Assembly: GCF_034497705.1 (NCBI RefSeq)
Contig: NZ_JAXRUV010000002.1
Location: forward strand, 341,950-405,949
Direction of reading: 5' to 3'
Source: Marinococcus luteus_A
GTDB lineage: Bacteria > Bacillota > Bacilli > Bacillales > Marinococcaceae
DNA length: 64,000 nt
Positions 41,390 to 49,298 of the stretch are shown here, one piece after another. The stretch's first letter is position 1. Each line of letters opens with the position of its first letter. A program made the translations under genes and the position numbers. Below the pieces are notes generated by a model, which worked only from the letters and a program-made list of their open reading frames with translations, did no database searches and was not told the DNA's origin.

Positions 41390-42631
41390 ATGGCCACAGA
41401 GATCATAATGCCGAAGTTTGGTATGAGTATGAACGAAGGAACCATCGCCGAATGGCTCAAGAAAGAAGGAGAGGAGATTAAAAAAGGAGAACCTATTGTC
41501 ACGATCAGCTCGGATAAAATTACAAACGAAGTGGAGGCGCCTGCAGACGGCCGGATGCTCAAAATCGCCGCTGCAGAAGACGAGACGCTGGCGGTCGGTC
41601 AGGTGATTGCCTATATGGGGGAGCCCGGCGAACAAATAGCAGAAAGCACAGCAACCGAAGAAGGAGCAGCACCGGAACCGGCAGAAGCGGTCGCAGAAGA
41701 ACCGGCTATTTCCCGGGAAATAACGCATGCGCCCCAGGCTGAATCGCGTGTGCGGGTCTCTCCGGCCGCCAAAAAGCTAGCATCGGCGCACGGTATTCCG
41801 GTAGAAAACATTGAAGGCACCGGGCCGAAAGGACGGATTACGAAGAAGGACGTGGAAGCGCTAATAGAATCGGATGGCGGTAAAGAAAACACCGCTCCGC
41901 CGCAAAACGAGCCAGCCTCAGCTAATCCATCGCTCGACACCACTCAGGTGACGGCTGTCAAAGGGATGCGTAAAGTCATTGCTGACCGTATGCAGCAGAG
42001 CTTGCAGGAAAGCGCCCAGCTTACACTGATGAGAAAGGCAGATATTACCGGGCTGCTGCAGATGCAGAAGCAGGCGAATGCCGAGCTTGAGCAGAACGGG
42101 GAAGCAAAAACAATGACTCTGACAGCGTTTATCGCCAAAGCAACGGTACTGGCTCTTCAAAAGCATCCGGCGGCGAACGCTTCGTTTCAGGATGGTACGC
42201 TTTACCGCTACGATCACGTGCATTTAGGAGTAGCGGCTGCATTAACAGAGGGACTCGTGGTGCCGGTCATTTTCCACGCTGAAGCCAAATCGGTGCGTGA
42301 GATTGGAGAAAGCATCCGCTTGCTCGGACACGGGGCGAGGGAAAACCAGCTGGCATCTGAAGATATGCAGGGGTCCACGTTTACGATTACGAATGTCGGT
42401 GCAACGGGAGTGGAGTATTTTACACCGATTTTAAATACACCGGAAGCGGCTATTTTAGGTGTCGGAGCCGTGCAGGCAGGTGTACAGTTTCACGAAGGCA
42501 TCCCAATGGAGCGAAAGCTGCTGCCGCTCAGTCTGACATTTGACCACCGGGCTCTTGACGGGGAACCGGCCGGGAAATTTCTTGCAGAGCTTACCGGTAT
42601 TTTAGAGAATCCGCACCGGTTGTTTTTCTAA
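41390..42631 (+). CDS. acoC: Acetoin dehydrogenase E2 (dihydrolipoamide acetyltransferase)
   Basis: Protein of 413 residues: lipoyl domain with K43 in SSDKITNEVEA, an Ala/Glu/Pro-rich linker, one peripheral subunit-binding domain (about 121-157, VSPAAKKLASAHGIP to ITKKDVEAL) and the acetyltransferase domain with FDHRALDGEPAG at the end. It has a single E3-binding domain, unlike the first-operon E2. No E3 gene follows; a terminator comes instead. Confidence 0.94.
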   Translation: MATEIIMPKFGMSMNEGTIAEWLKKEGEEIKKGEPIVTISSDKITNEVEAPADGRMLKIAAAEDETLAVGQVIAYMGEPGEQIAESTATEEGAAPEPAEAVAEEPAISREITHAPQAESRVRVSPAAKKLASAHGIPVENIEGTGPKGRITKKDVEALIESDGGKENTAPPQNEPASANPSLDTTQVTAVKGMRKVIADRMQQSLQESAQLTLMRKADITGLLQMQKQANAELEQNGEAKTMTLTAFIAKATVLALQKHPAANASFQDGTLYRYDHVHLGVAAALTEGLVVPVIFHAEAKSVREIGESIRLLGHGARENQLASEDMQGSTFTITNVGATGVEYFTPILNTPEAAILGVGAVQAGVQFHEGIPMERKLLPLSLTFDHRALDGEPAGKFLAELTGILENPHRLFF

Positions 42632-42654
42632 AACGTTTCTCCCCGTACAGGGTT

Positions 42655-42684
42655 AAGCCGTTTCCATAATGGGAACGGCTTTTG
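42655..42684 (+). terminator. Terminator of the acoABC operon
   Basis: AAGCCGTTTCC pairs with GGGAACGGCTT around ATAAT, followed by TTG. The T-run is short. Confidence 0.75.
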
Positions 42685-42704
42685 TATGACAAAGGAGGGA
42701 GATT

Positions 42705-43193
42705 ATGACTGGAATCACCCACATCGGTTTAACCGTTCCGGATATTGATGCAGCTATTGAATGGTACACGCGGGTGCTGAATTTTGAGCTTCTGGCCGGC
42801 CCGTTTACAGCGAAGGCTGACGATACGGACGATGCTTCCACGAATATGACGATGGATCTTCTCGGCGAAGAGGTGAAGGAAATGCGCAATGCTCATCTGA
42901 CTGCAGCCAACCAGGTGGGACTCGAATTGTTTGAATTTGTTGACCCGAAGCCTGATCTGAAACAAAGCCCGCCGTGGCAGCAGCGCTTTTTTCACCTGTG
43001 TCTTCTTGTTTCTGATATAGAGGAAACGGCTGTACGCATTGAATCAGAGGGAGGAAGACGGCGAAGCAGGATCTGGCACCCGAGGCCAGAAAAGCCGTAC
43101 CGGCTTGTGTACATGGAGGACCCGTTCGGCAATATCATCGAGCTGTATTCCCACAGCACCGAAGTCACCTACGGAAACATGGACAGCAAATAA
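42705..43193 (+). CDS. VOC-superfamily protein (lactoylglutathione-lyase-like)
   Basis: Protein of 162 residues. It begins ITHIGLTVPDIDAAIEWYT and has QVGLELFEF in the middle and VYMEDPFGNIIELYSHS at the end, giving His/Glu metal-ligand positions of the vicinal oxygen chelate fold. ATG after AAAGGAGGG. Reaction unknown. It follows the aco terminator and may be read through with it. Confidence 0.85.
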   Translation: MTGITHIGLTVPDIDAAIEWYTRVLNFELLAGPFTAKADDTDDASTNMTMDLLGEEVKEMRNAHLTAANQVGLELFEFVDPKPDLKQSPPWQQRFFHLCLLVSDIEETAVRIESEGGRRRSRIWHPRPEKPYRLVYMEDPFGNIIELYSHSTEVTYGNMDSK

Positions 43194-43283
43194 GCCGCCT
43201 GCGTGAGGTGCCCTTTCCGGCTGAACAATGTTATTCTATACAGATGAACAGAACGGACGGGAAAAGTCAGCAGGAGGCAGAGC

Positions 43284-44648
43284 ATGTATCACGCAGAAAC
43301 GATCAAAGAAAAGCTGCGGCTGTTTACGGTTATTTTAGTACCCATTTTGATTACGCAGCTAAGCTATTTTGGCATGAATTTAATAGACACAATCATGTCC
43401 GGACGGGCCGGGACGGATGATCTGGCGGGTGTGGCGATCGGGGCTAATCTATGGATGCCGGTATTTACAGCGGTGAATGGCATCCTGCTCGCCATCACAC
43501 CGATCGTTTCCCAGCAGCTAGGGGCCGGGGAAGGAAGAAAGATTGCCGGAACGATTACGCAGGGGCTATACCTGGGCATACTTTTCGGGGTACTCGTCAT
43601 TGCGCTCGGAGCGGTGGCTTTAAGCCCAGCTCTTTCTTTTATGTCGCTCGAACCGGGTGTTGAACGGATTGCGGCTCATTATTTGATTGGCCTCGCCTTT
43701 GGAATTATTCCGTTCTTTTTATCGATCGTGCTCCGAAACTTTTTTGACGCTCAGGGCCATACGCGGATAACGATGGTTATCATGCTCGGTACGCTTCCGT
43801 TTAATGCGTTCTTTAATTACGTATTAATCTTTGGCAAATTTGGCTTTCCGGAGCTTGGCGGTATCGGAGCAGGATACGCCACGGCGATTTCCTATTGGAT
43901 CATTTTTGCGTTCAGTATCATGATGACATTCCGTATCCCGGCGATGAGGCGGTTCCGCATTTTTCTGGATTGGTACAGGCCCTCCTGGCAGGCGTGGAAG
44001 GAGCAGCTGCGGATCGGCGTGCCGATGGGGATGTCGTTGTTTTTTGAATCGAGTATTTTTTCGGCAGTGAGCCTTCTGATGGCGTCGCTGTTCAGCACTG
44101 TCACGGTCGCTGCCCATCAGGTGGCGCTCAGCTTCACGTCCCTGATATTTATGGTGCCGTTAAGCATTTCCATTGCGCTGACGATTGTGGTCGCGTTCGA
44201 AGTCGGCGGCGGCTACCTTGAAGGAGCCAAAGCGTATACACGCCTCGGGGTGGCGGCAGCCATGGGTATTCTTGGTGTAGCCTCTATTGGTATATTTCTG
44301 CTGCGAGAGCCGATTGCCTATATTTATACAACCAATGAAGAAGTAGTACAGCTTGCTGCCCAGTTTTTCCTGTTTGCGATCGTCTATCAGATTTCAGATG
44401 CCGCCCAGGCCTCGCTTCAGGGAGTGCTCCGTGGCTATAAAGACGTGACCGTTCCGTTTTTCACAGCGCTTGTCTCCTACTGGGCGCTCGGCCTGCCGGC
44501 CGGGTACCTGCTTGCGGTCTCGACGCCGCTCGGGCCGTTTGGCCTCTGGCTTGGCATCACTGTCGGCTTGACCAGTGCCGCGATCGGTTTTTTCATCCGG
44601 CTGAAGATAGTGGTAAAAAGGCACGAAGGCGGCTGTGGTGTCTCTTAG
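43284..44648 (+). CDS. MATE-family multidrug/cation antiporter
   Basis: Integral membrane protein of 454 residues with about twelve helices in two pseudo-repeats. FGMNLIDTIMSGRAGTDDLAGVAIGANLW near the N-terminus and IPFFLSIVLRNFFDAQGHT are typical of NorM/YisQ-type MATE proteins, which export organic cations using sodium or proton gradients. ATG after CAGGAGGCAGAG. It stands alone, convergent with the SIS-domain gene. Confidence 0.93.
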   Translation: MYHAETIKEKLRLFTVILVPILITQLSYFGMNLIDTIMSGRAGTDDLAGVAIGANLWMPVFTAVNGILLAITPIVSQQLGAGEGRKIAGTITQGLYLGILFGVLVIALGAVALSPALSFMSLEPGVERIAAHYLIGLAFGIIPFFLSIVLRNFFDAQGHTRITMVIMLGTLPFNAFFNYVLIFGKFGFPELGGIGAGYATAISYWIIFAFSIMMTFRIPAMRRFRIFLDWYRPSWQAWKEQLRIGVPMGMSLFFESSIFSAVSLLMASLFSTVTVAAHQVALSFTSLIFMVPLSISIALTIVVAFEVGGGYLEGAKAYTRLGVAAAMGILGVASIGIFLLREPIAYIYTTNEEVVQLAAQFFLFAIVYQISDAAQASLQGVLRGYKDVTVPFFTALVSYWALGLPAGYLLAVSTPLGPFGLWLGITVGLTSAAIGFFIRLKIVVKRHEGGCGVS

Positions 44649-44660
44649 TCCCGGATTTCT

Positions 44661-45389
44661 TTAAAACCCAAGCCGATCACGGTATTTCTGCAGCCACTGT
44701 TCGTTTTGAGTGTCCCCGCCCTCAGTATTGCCGCTCGCAAAAATAGGCGGTGTTTTCCCACGGTCCGCCGTTATTTCAATCGCACGGGCGATAGATGCCT
44801 GCAGCATAGCGGTTCCTACTGCTGTAGAGCTTGAGGCGAAAGGAGTGGCGAGATCCGGATGCTTCAACAGTGCATCGCCGGGCGGCGCATGGTTATCGAG
44901 AACGATATCGACGACATCCATGAGCCTGAATCCGTCTTTATGACGGGAAGGCTGACCCGAAGAATAAGCAACCGAGGTCAGGCCGGCGACTACAGCGCCG
45001 GTTTTTTTAGCATGGAGAGCGACATCGATCGGTACAGGATTTCTCCCGGAGGTGGAAATAACGATCACGGTGTCCTCCGGCTGAATATTTTCCTTGGCTA
45101 AAAACGTAGAAGCGTAATGGTTTGTCCGCTCAAGCTCGGAGGAGCGCAGAGCCCCTTCGTGAAGCATCACCGGCTCGTGGAGAATGGGGTGGATCGGCAC
45201 GAGGCCGCCGGCCCGGTAGTAAACTTCAAGCGAAAGAAGATGCGAATGCCCACATCCGAATAAATGAATGACCCCATCGTGTTCGAGCGTATTGGCGATC
45301 GCTCCGGCACACGCCTCCATCTGGCTGTATTCCTGTTCCTCTACAGCGCTCAGCTGCTGTCGGATGCTGGAAAAATATTTCTCTATCAT
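44661..45389 (-). CDS. SIS-domain phosphosugar-binding protein (UPF0309-like)
   Basis: Protein of 242 residues with a sugar-isomerase fold. HLFGCGHSHLLSLEVYYRAGG binds the phosphosugar, and VIVISTSGRNPVPIDVA is the second SIS loop. The match is to the UPF0309 group, whose reaction is unassigned. It lies 84 bp downstream of nagP on the same strand, behind a terminator, so it could be made by read-through and work on an amino-sugar phosphate; a weak TATACT promoter box near 45420 is an alternative. Start chosen at MIEKYFSS, 11 nt after AAAGGA; upstream in-frame codons reach into the terminator. Confidence 0.85.
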   Translation of the reverse strand: MIEKYFSSIRQQLSAVEEQEYSQMEACAGAIANTLEHDGVIHLFGCGHSHLLSLEVYYRAGGLVPIHPILHEPVMLHEGALRSSELERTNHYASTFLAKENIQPEDTVIVISTSGRNPVPIDVALHAKKTGAVVAGLTSVAYSSGQPSRHKDGFRLMDVVDIVLDNHAPPGDALLKHPDLATPFASSSTAVGTAMLQASIARAIEITADRGKTPPIFASGNTEGGDTQNEQWLQKYRDRLGF

Positions 45390-45437
45390 AATACGTATCA
45401 TCCTTTCTTCACGATAAAGTATACCTGTTTTTTGGCA

Positions 45438-45469
45438 GAGAAAAAGCCCCCGTCTGTAAAACGGGGGCA
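45438..45469 (-). terminator. Terminator between nagP and SIS-domain gene
   Basis: On the minus strand GCCCCCGT pairs with ACGGGGGC around TTTACAG, followed by TTTTTCT. It should limit expression of the downstream SIS gene relative to nagP. Confidence 0.9.
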
Positions 45470-45473
45470 ATGA

Positions 45474-46874
45474 TTATTCTGCCTTGGAATCAGGATGCTG
45501 GGTGCGCATAGCGTCTGCGACAAATTCTACCTCAGTGCCAATAATAACCTGCAGGTTGGTTTTATCTACTTTTACTACGCCGCGTGCCCCGTTTTGCTTC
45601 AGCTTGTCTTCATCGACTTCGTCCATGTCATTCATCTGAAGTCGCAGCCTCGTCACACAGTTATCGATCGATTGAATATTGGAATACCCTCCGAGGGCAG
45701 CCACGTAATTTTTGGCGAGAGATTCATATTTGTCATCGCCGTTGAACGTATTGGTTGTGGTGACCGTTTCTTCATCCTCGCGGCCCGGGGTTTTAATATT
45801 AAGCAGCCGGATGAGCACTGAGAAGACCACGAAGTAAAGAACACCGAATATTAATCCTACCCCAAGCAGCAAGACAGGCTTGGTCGCAATGCCGAAGTTG
45901 AGCAAGTAGTCTATAAACCCGGCGGAAAAACCAAAAGCGTCTAATATTCCCAGCTGGAATGTTACCACCATCGCAAGCCCGGTCATGAGCGCGTGCACTA
46001 CATAAAGCAGGGGGGAAAGGAACATGAATGTAAATTCAATTGGTTCCGTAATACCGGTCAGAAAAGAAGTGAGTGCCAGGCTTCCGAGCATACCTGCTGT
46101 TTCTTTGCGACGTTCCGGCTTTGCGGCCATAATCATTGCGAGACACGCACCTGGAAGGCCAAACATCATAATCGGGAAGAATCCGGCTGTATAGGCACCA
46201 GCGTCCGGGTCACCGTTTAAGAAACGGGTGATTTCCCCGTTATAGCCCTGGAAGGAACCAAAGTCATACCATATATATACGTTGATAATATGATGAAGGC
46301 CAGTTGGAATCAAAAGCCGGTTCAAAAATCCGTACAGCCCGGCGCCAGCAGCTCCTGTATTTGTAATAACACTGGTAACCTGGTCGATTCCGGTCTGGAC
46401 CGGCGGCCACACATAGCCGAAGATAAAAGCAAATAAAAGCATCGTGACGGCGGTGATAATAGGCACGAACCGCCTGCCCCCGAAGAAGCCGAGGAACTGC
46501 GGCAGCTGAATGTTATAAAAGCGGTTATATAAAAGTCCGGTCGTAATACCTGCGATTATGCCGCCAAACACTCCCATGTCAATATCTTCGTTTATCCCTT
46601 CCAATCCTCCAGTTAAAATTAAATAGCCAACAACGCCCGCCAGTGCAGCGGCACCGCTGCCGTCCCTGGAAAAACCAATTGCCAGACCGACTGCAAACAG
46701 CAGGGCCAGGTTGTCGAAAATAAACTGGCCGGCGTTTGCGACAAAGGCGATATCAAGCAGGTCCTCCTGCCCGAAGCGCAGGATAAGAGCGGCAGCCGGC
46801 AGGACGGCGATCGGAAGCATCAATGAGCGCCCGAGCTTCTGGAACTTGCCCATGATTTGAATGTTTCCAAGCAT
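45474..46874 (-). CDS. nagP: PTS N-acetylglucosamine transporter IICB
   Basis: Protein of 466 residues. The IIC permease (about 1-370) starts GKFQKLGRSLMLPIAVLPAAALILRFG and contains the glucose-superfamily loop FLTGITEPIEFTFMF. The IIB domain (about 390-466) has the phosphorylated cysteine in IDNCVTRLRLQ. No IIA domain is fused, so it uses a IIA from another system. It imports GlcNAc as GlcNAc-6-phosphate for NagA/NagB. ATG follows AAAGGGGGATC. Two NagR-type operators and a cre site lie upstream. Confidence 0.93.
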   Translation of the reverse strand: MLGNIQIMGKFQKLGRSLMLPIAVLPAAALILRFGQEDLLDIAFVANAGQFIFDNLALLFAVGLAIGFSRDGSGAAALAGVVGYLILTGGLEGINEDIDMGVFGGIIAGITTGLLYNRFYNIQLPQFLGFFGGRRFVPIITAVTMLLFAFIFGYVWPPVQTGIDQVTSVITNTGAAGAGLYGFLNRLLIPTGLHHIINVYIWYDFGSFQGYNGEITRFLNGDPDAGAYTAGFFPIMMFGLPGACLAMIMAAKPERRKETAGMLGSLALTSFLTGITEPIEFTFMFLSPLLYVVHALMTGLAMVVTFQLGILDAFGFSAGFIDYLLNFGIATKPVLLLGVGLIFGVLYFVVFSVLIRLLNIKTPGREDEETVTTTNTFNGDDKYESLAKNYVAALGGYSNIQSIDNCVTRLRLQMNDMDEVDEDKLKQNGARGVVKVDKTNLQVIIGTEVEFVADAMRTQHPDSKAE

Positions 46875-46926
46875 AAGTAGATCCCCCTTTAATAAAATGT
46901 ATGATGAAAATGTACCCTATTTTAGT

Positions 46927-46944
46927 TATAGATGTCTATACCAA
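46927..46944 (-). promoter_or_regulatory. NagR-type operator proximal to nagP
   Basis: On the minus strand TTGGTATAGACATCTATA, identical to the nagA operator except for one base (T for A in the centre). It lies about 55 bp before the nagP start, and TAGACA within it can serve as a -35 box with TACATT 18 bp downstream. Confidence 0.75.
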
Positions 46945-46993
46945 TTTTCTTAAAAATTTAAAAACTCTGTTAAAGAATCTGACGACATCTATA

Positions 46994-47007
46994 AGGTAAC
47001 GCTTACA
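46994..47007 (-). promoter_or_regulatory. Candidate cre site upstream of nagP
   Basis: On the minus strand TGTAAGCGTTACCT matches the cre consensus at all but two positions. It sits between the two NagR-type operators, suggesting joint control by NagR and CcpA. Confidence 0.55.
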
Positions 47008-47026
47008 AACATAGTAACACATTATA

Positions 47027-47043
47027 TATAGATGTCTATACCA
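47027..47043 (-). promoter_or_regulatory. NagR-type operator distal to nagP
   Basis: On the minus strand TGGTATAGACATCTATA, the same core as the proximal site, 99 bp further upstream. The spacing would permit looping between the two sites. It also lies about 65 bp upstream of the divergent histidinol-phosphatase gene. Confidence 0.7.
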
Positions 47044-47106
47044 TTTTCTCGATGGATTTTTAACGCAGGCATGATACGATAAAAAGAAAAAGGAAAGGTG
47101 ATAAAA

Positions 47107-47913
47107 GTGAAATTTGACCTTCATAACCATCACGACCGCTGCGGGCATGCGGAAGGAACAATCGAGGATTACATTCAGGCAGCAATCCGGAAAAAGCTCG
47201 ACGTTATTGGTATTTCCGACCACTCCCCGTTTTTTGCAAGCACGGAAGAGCATCCGTATCCACGCATTACAATGGCCAGAGGAGAATTTCCTGCGTATAT
47301 TGAGGAAATTCGTCAGCTGAAAGAAAAATACATAAACGACATTGAAGTGCTGATCGGCGTGGAGTCCGACTATTTCCCGGAGAAGGAAGCACCCTACCGG
47401 AAGCAGTATGAAAGGTATCCAATGGATTATGTGATCGGATCGGTCCATTTTGTAAACGTCGTCAATATTTTCGATACCTCAAGGTGGGAAGGCATGGACG
47501 ATGCGGATATCCGGCAGGTAAAGGAAGAATATTACCGTCAGATTGCGCTGTCCGCCAAAAGCGGCATGTTTGATATTCTGGGCCATATCGATGCCTTAAA
47601 GGGTTATTTTCCTTATGCGGCAGAGATCGATACTCCACGGGTGGATGAGGCGCTCCGTGTAATAGGAAATAAGGGCACAGCCATTGAAATTAACACCTCC
47701 GGCAAGACCAAATACTGCGGAGGCTGGTATCCCTCGGATGAAATGCTCGAACGGGCCCTGTATTACAACGTTCCGGTTACGTTTGGCTCCGATGCACACG
47801 TGCCGGAGAGAATCGGGGACGATTTGGAAGAAGTGCGGCATCGTCTGAAGCAGATCGGCTACCGATCCTGGAGGTTTTTTCGGAAGCGCCGACCGGTAGA
47901 CGTGAATCTGTAA
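47107..47913 (+). CDS. hisJ: PHP-domain histidinol-phosphatase (HisJ/HisK type)
   Basis: Protein of 268 residues. The PHP metal site begins DLHNHHDRCGHAEGTIEDYI and continues with GISDHSPFF, GVESDYFP, DILGHIDALK and FGSDAHVPERIG, the pattern of the trinuclear histidinol-phosphate phosphatase of Gram-positives. It dephosphorylates histidinol phosphate in histidine synthesis. Two GTG starts are possible; 47107 is better placed after AAAGGTGA. It is far from other his genes. Confidence 0.88.
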   Translation: MKFDLHNHHDRCGHAEGTIEDYIQAAIRKKLDVIGISDHSPFFASTEEHPYPRITMARGEFPAYIEEIRQLKEKYINDIEVLIGVESDYFPEKEAPYRKQYERYPMDYVIGSVHFVNVVNIFDTSRWEGMDDADIRQVKEEYYRQIALSAKSGMFDILGHIDALKGYFPYAAEIDTPRVDEALRVIGNKGTAIEINTSGKTKYCGGWYPSDEMLERALYYNVPVTFGSDAHVPERIGDDLEEVRHRLKQIGYRSWRFFRKRRPVDVNL

Positions 47914-47934
47914 GCTATATAATTTTGTATATAT

Positions 47935-47975
47935 AAGCCGGAAAAAAGTGAATGTATGCTTTTTTCCGGCTTTTT
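47935..47975 (+). terminator. Terminator after hisJ
   Basis: AAGCCGGAAAAAAG pairs with CTTTTTTCCGGCTT around TGAATGTATG, followed by TTT. Confidence 0.92.
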
Positions 47976-48261
47976 CGAGTTCGTATAAAAATATTAATAA
48001 AGACCGCTGTAAATATCGAGAATGAAGACCGATGAAAGTAGTAGAAGAATAACGTACGATAGAAGAGGTTCTATGTGTAATTTATAATTATACAGTAGGA
48101 AAGTATAGACGCCGGGACGCCAATATGAAAAAATATATTAAGTATAATTCAAATGTTTAATTATTTTTGCACCTGTACAGCTAAATGAATCAATTTCTAT
48201 ACAGAGGCAAAAACGATTAACATTACGGAGCCCGTCACTGAAGAAAGGGGATTTACTCTTA

Positions 48262-48903
48262 ATGCCAGCAAAATATGAAGAACAGTTACAGGAAATTCTG
48301 TACGAGGCGATTCAGGAGCATAACTACGACCGCGCCGAGCAGGCCGTAAACCATATGCGTAACCTCGAGCGGATGGAGGCCTTTATCGCAGGAGAGGACG
48401 TCACTTATCCGGAACGAAACAGCGCAGAAGCTGCAGCTTCCGGGGAAAACGGATTGGTCGACTTATCCGCTCCCACAGTCTCCTTCAGGGAGCAGCCTCG
48501 GATGAACGGAAACAATATTTCCACAGGACGGGGGCAGGAAACGCTCCTTTTATACTATATTGAAGAAGAAGGGCTGCTGAAATTCAAAAAAGCACCGCAG
48601 ACATATGCCGTAAGTGTTGATTTTTTCCGGACATTTTTGCAGAACCTGGTCTCCTGGGAAAATAAATCTCCTTTTTCCTCAAAGGATTACTTTGAAGCCT
48701 TCGGGGATTCACTGAAAGAAAAGTCCACCTATCAGGCCTCCACGCTGCGCCAATTTATAACACTTCTTTTCCGTTACTGTGTAAAGCTTGATATCCTTGA
48801 AAAGCCGGAAGTGCATCAGCGCAGCAGATACATTCTGGCAGACGATATCAACGTGGAAGAGATCATTGATTATATTAAAAAACATAGAATACTGCAGATG
48901 TAG
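48262..48903 (+). CDS. Protein of unknown function, 213 residues
   Basis: Soluble, acidic protein not recognised by me. Residues 1-45 form charged helices rich in Glu and Gln; residues 50-90 look disordered (Ala/Gly/Asn/Ser); residues 95-213 look folded, with YAVSVDFFRTFLQNLV and a helical end (INVEEIIDYIKKHRILQM). Charged N-terminal helices plus a C-terminal domain might suit a protein-protein adaptor. ATG 48262 follows AAAGGGG by 12 nt. It has its own terminator, with no neighbour hint. The stretch before it (47976-48261) holds no gene. Confidence 0.65.
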   Translation: MPAKYEEQLQEILYEAIQEHNYDRAEQAVNHMRNLERMEAFIAGEDVTYPERNSAEAAASGENGLVDLSAPTVSFREQPRMNGNNISTGRGQETLLLYYIEEEGLLKFKKAPQTYAVSVDFFRTFLQNLVSWENKSPFSSKDYFEAFGDSLKEKSTYQASTLRQFITLLFRYCVKLDILEKPEVHQRSRYILADDINVEEIIDYIKKHRILQM

Positions 48904-48919
48904 TATAAGGATAAAGCAG

Positions 48920-48957
48920 AGCTTCTTCCGCCGGATAGCAGGCGGAGGGGGCTTTTT
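48920..48957 (+). terminator. Terminator after unknown gene
   Basis: GCTTCTTCCGCC pairs with GGCGGAGGGGGC (G-T pairs) around GGATAGCA, followed by TTTTTT. Confidence 0.85.
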
Positions 48958-49298
48958 TATATAATGGTACTAATATAACGGGCATAAAGTTTTACGTAGG
49001 TCTAATATCACCAATAAAGTTACGGATTTGTGTGTATAATTACAGTTGTGTAACAAAAGTTCTCGTTCTATTGAATTAGTTAAACCTCCAACATATAATA
49101 CGAGTAGCTTATAAAAACAGAAAAAAACATATTAAATAATTAAAAAATAAAAAAACAGGAGGTGTAATCGTCTTAAACTCTTAATAATAAAAAATATCCC
49201 TTTTATTACATATATTTCTATCAGATACTTTATTCTGAAACTTTAGAACCACAACATACACACTCCGGATATTAAGAGACCTTACAGACGAACACGTA
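48958..49298 (+). promoter_or_regulatory. Promoter and long leader of the NlpC/P60 gene
   Basis: TTGAAT (49071-49076), 17 bp, TATAAT (49094-49099) is a strong sigma-A promoter giving a leader of about 190 nt. A perfect AGGAGGTG (49157-49164) lies in the leader with no start codon behind it (GTG there runs into TAA at once). The coding start at 49299 in turn lacks a good ribosome binding site. The orphan site may bind ribosomes and protect the mRNA, as the STAB-SD of cry3A does. Confidence 0.6.
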
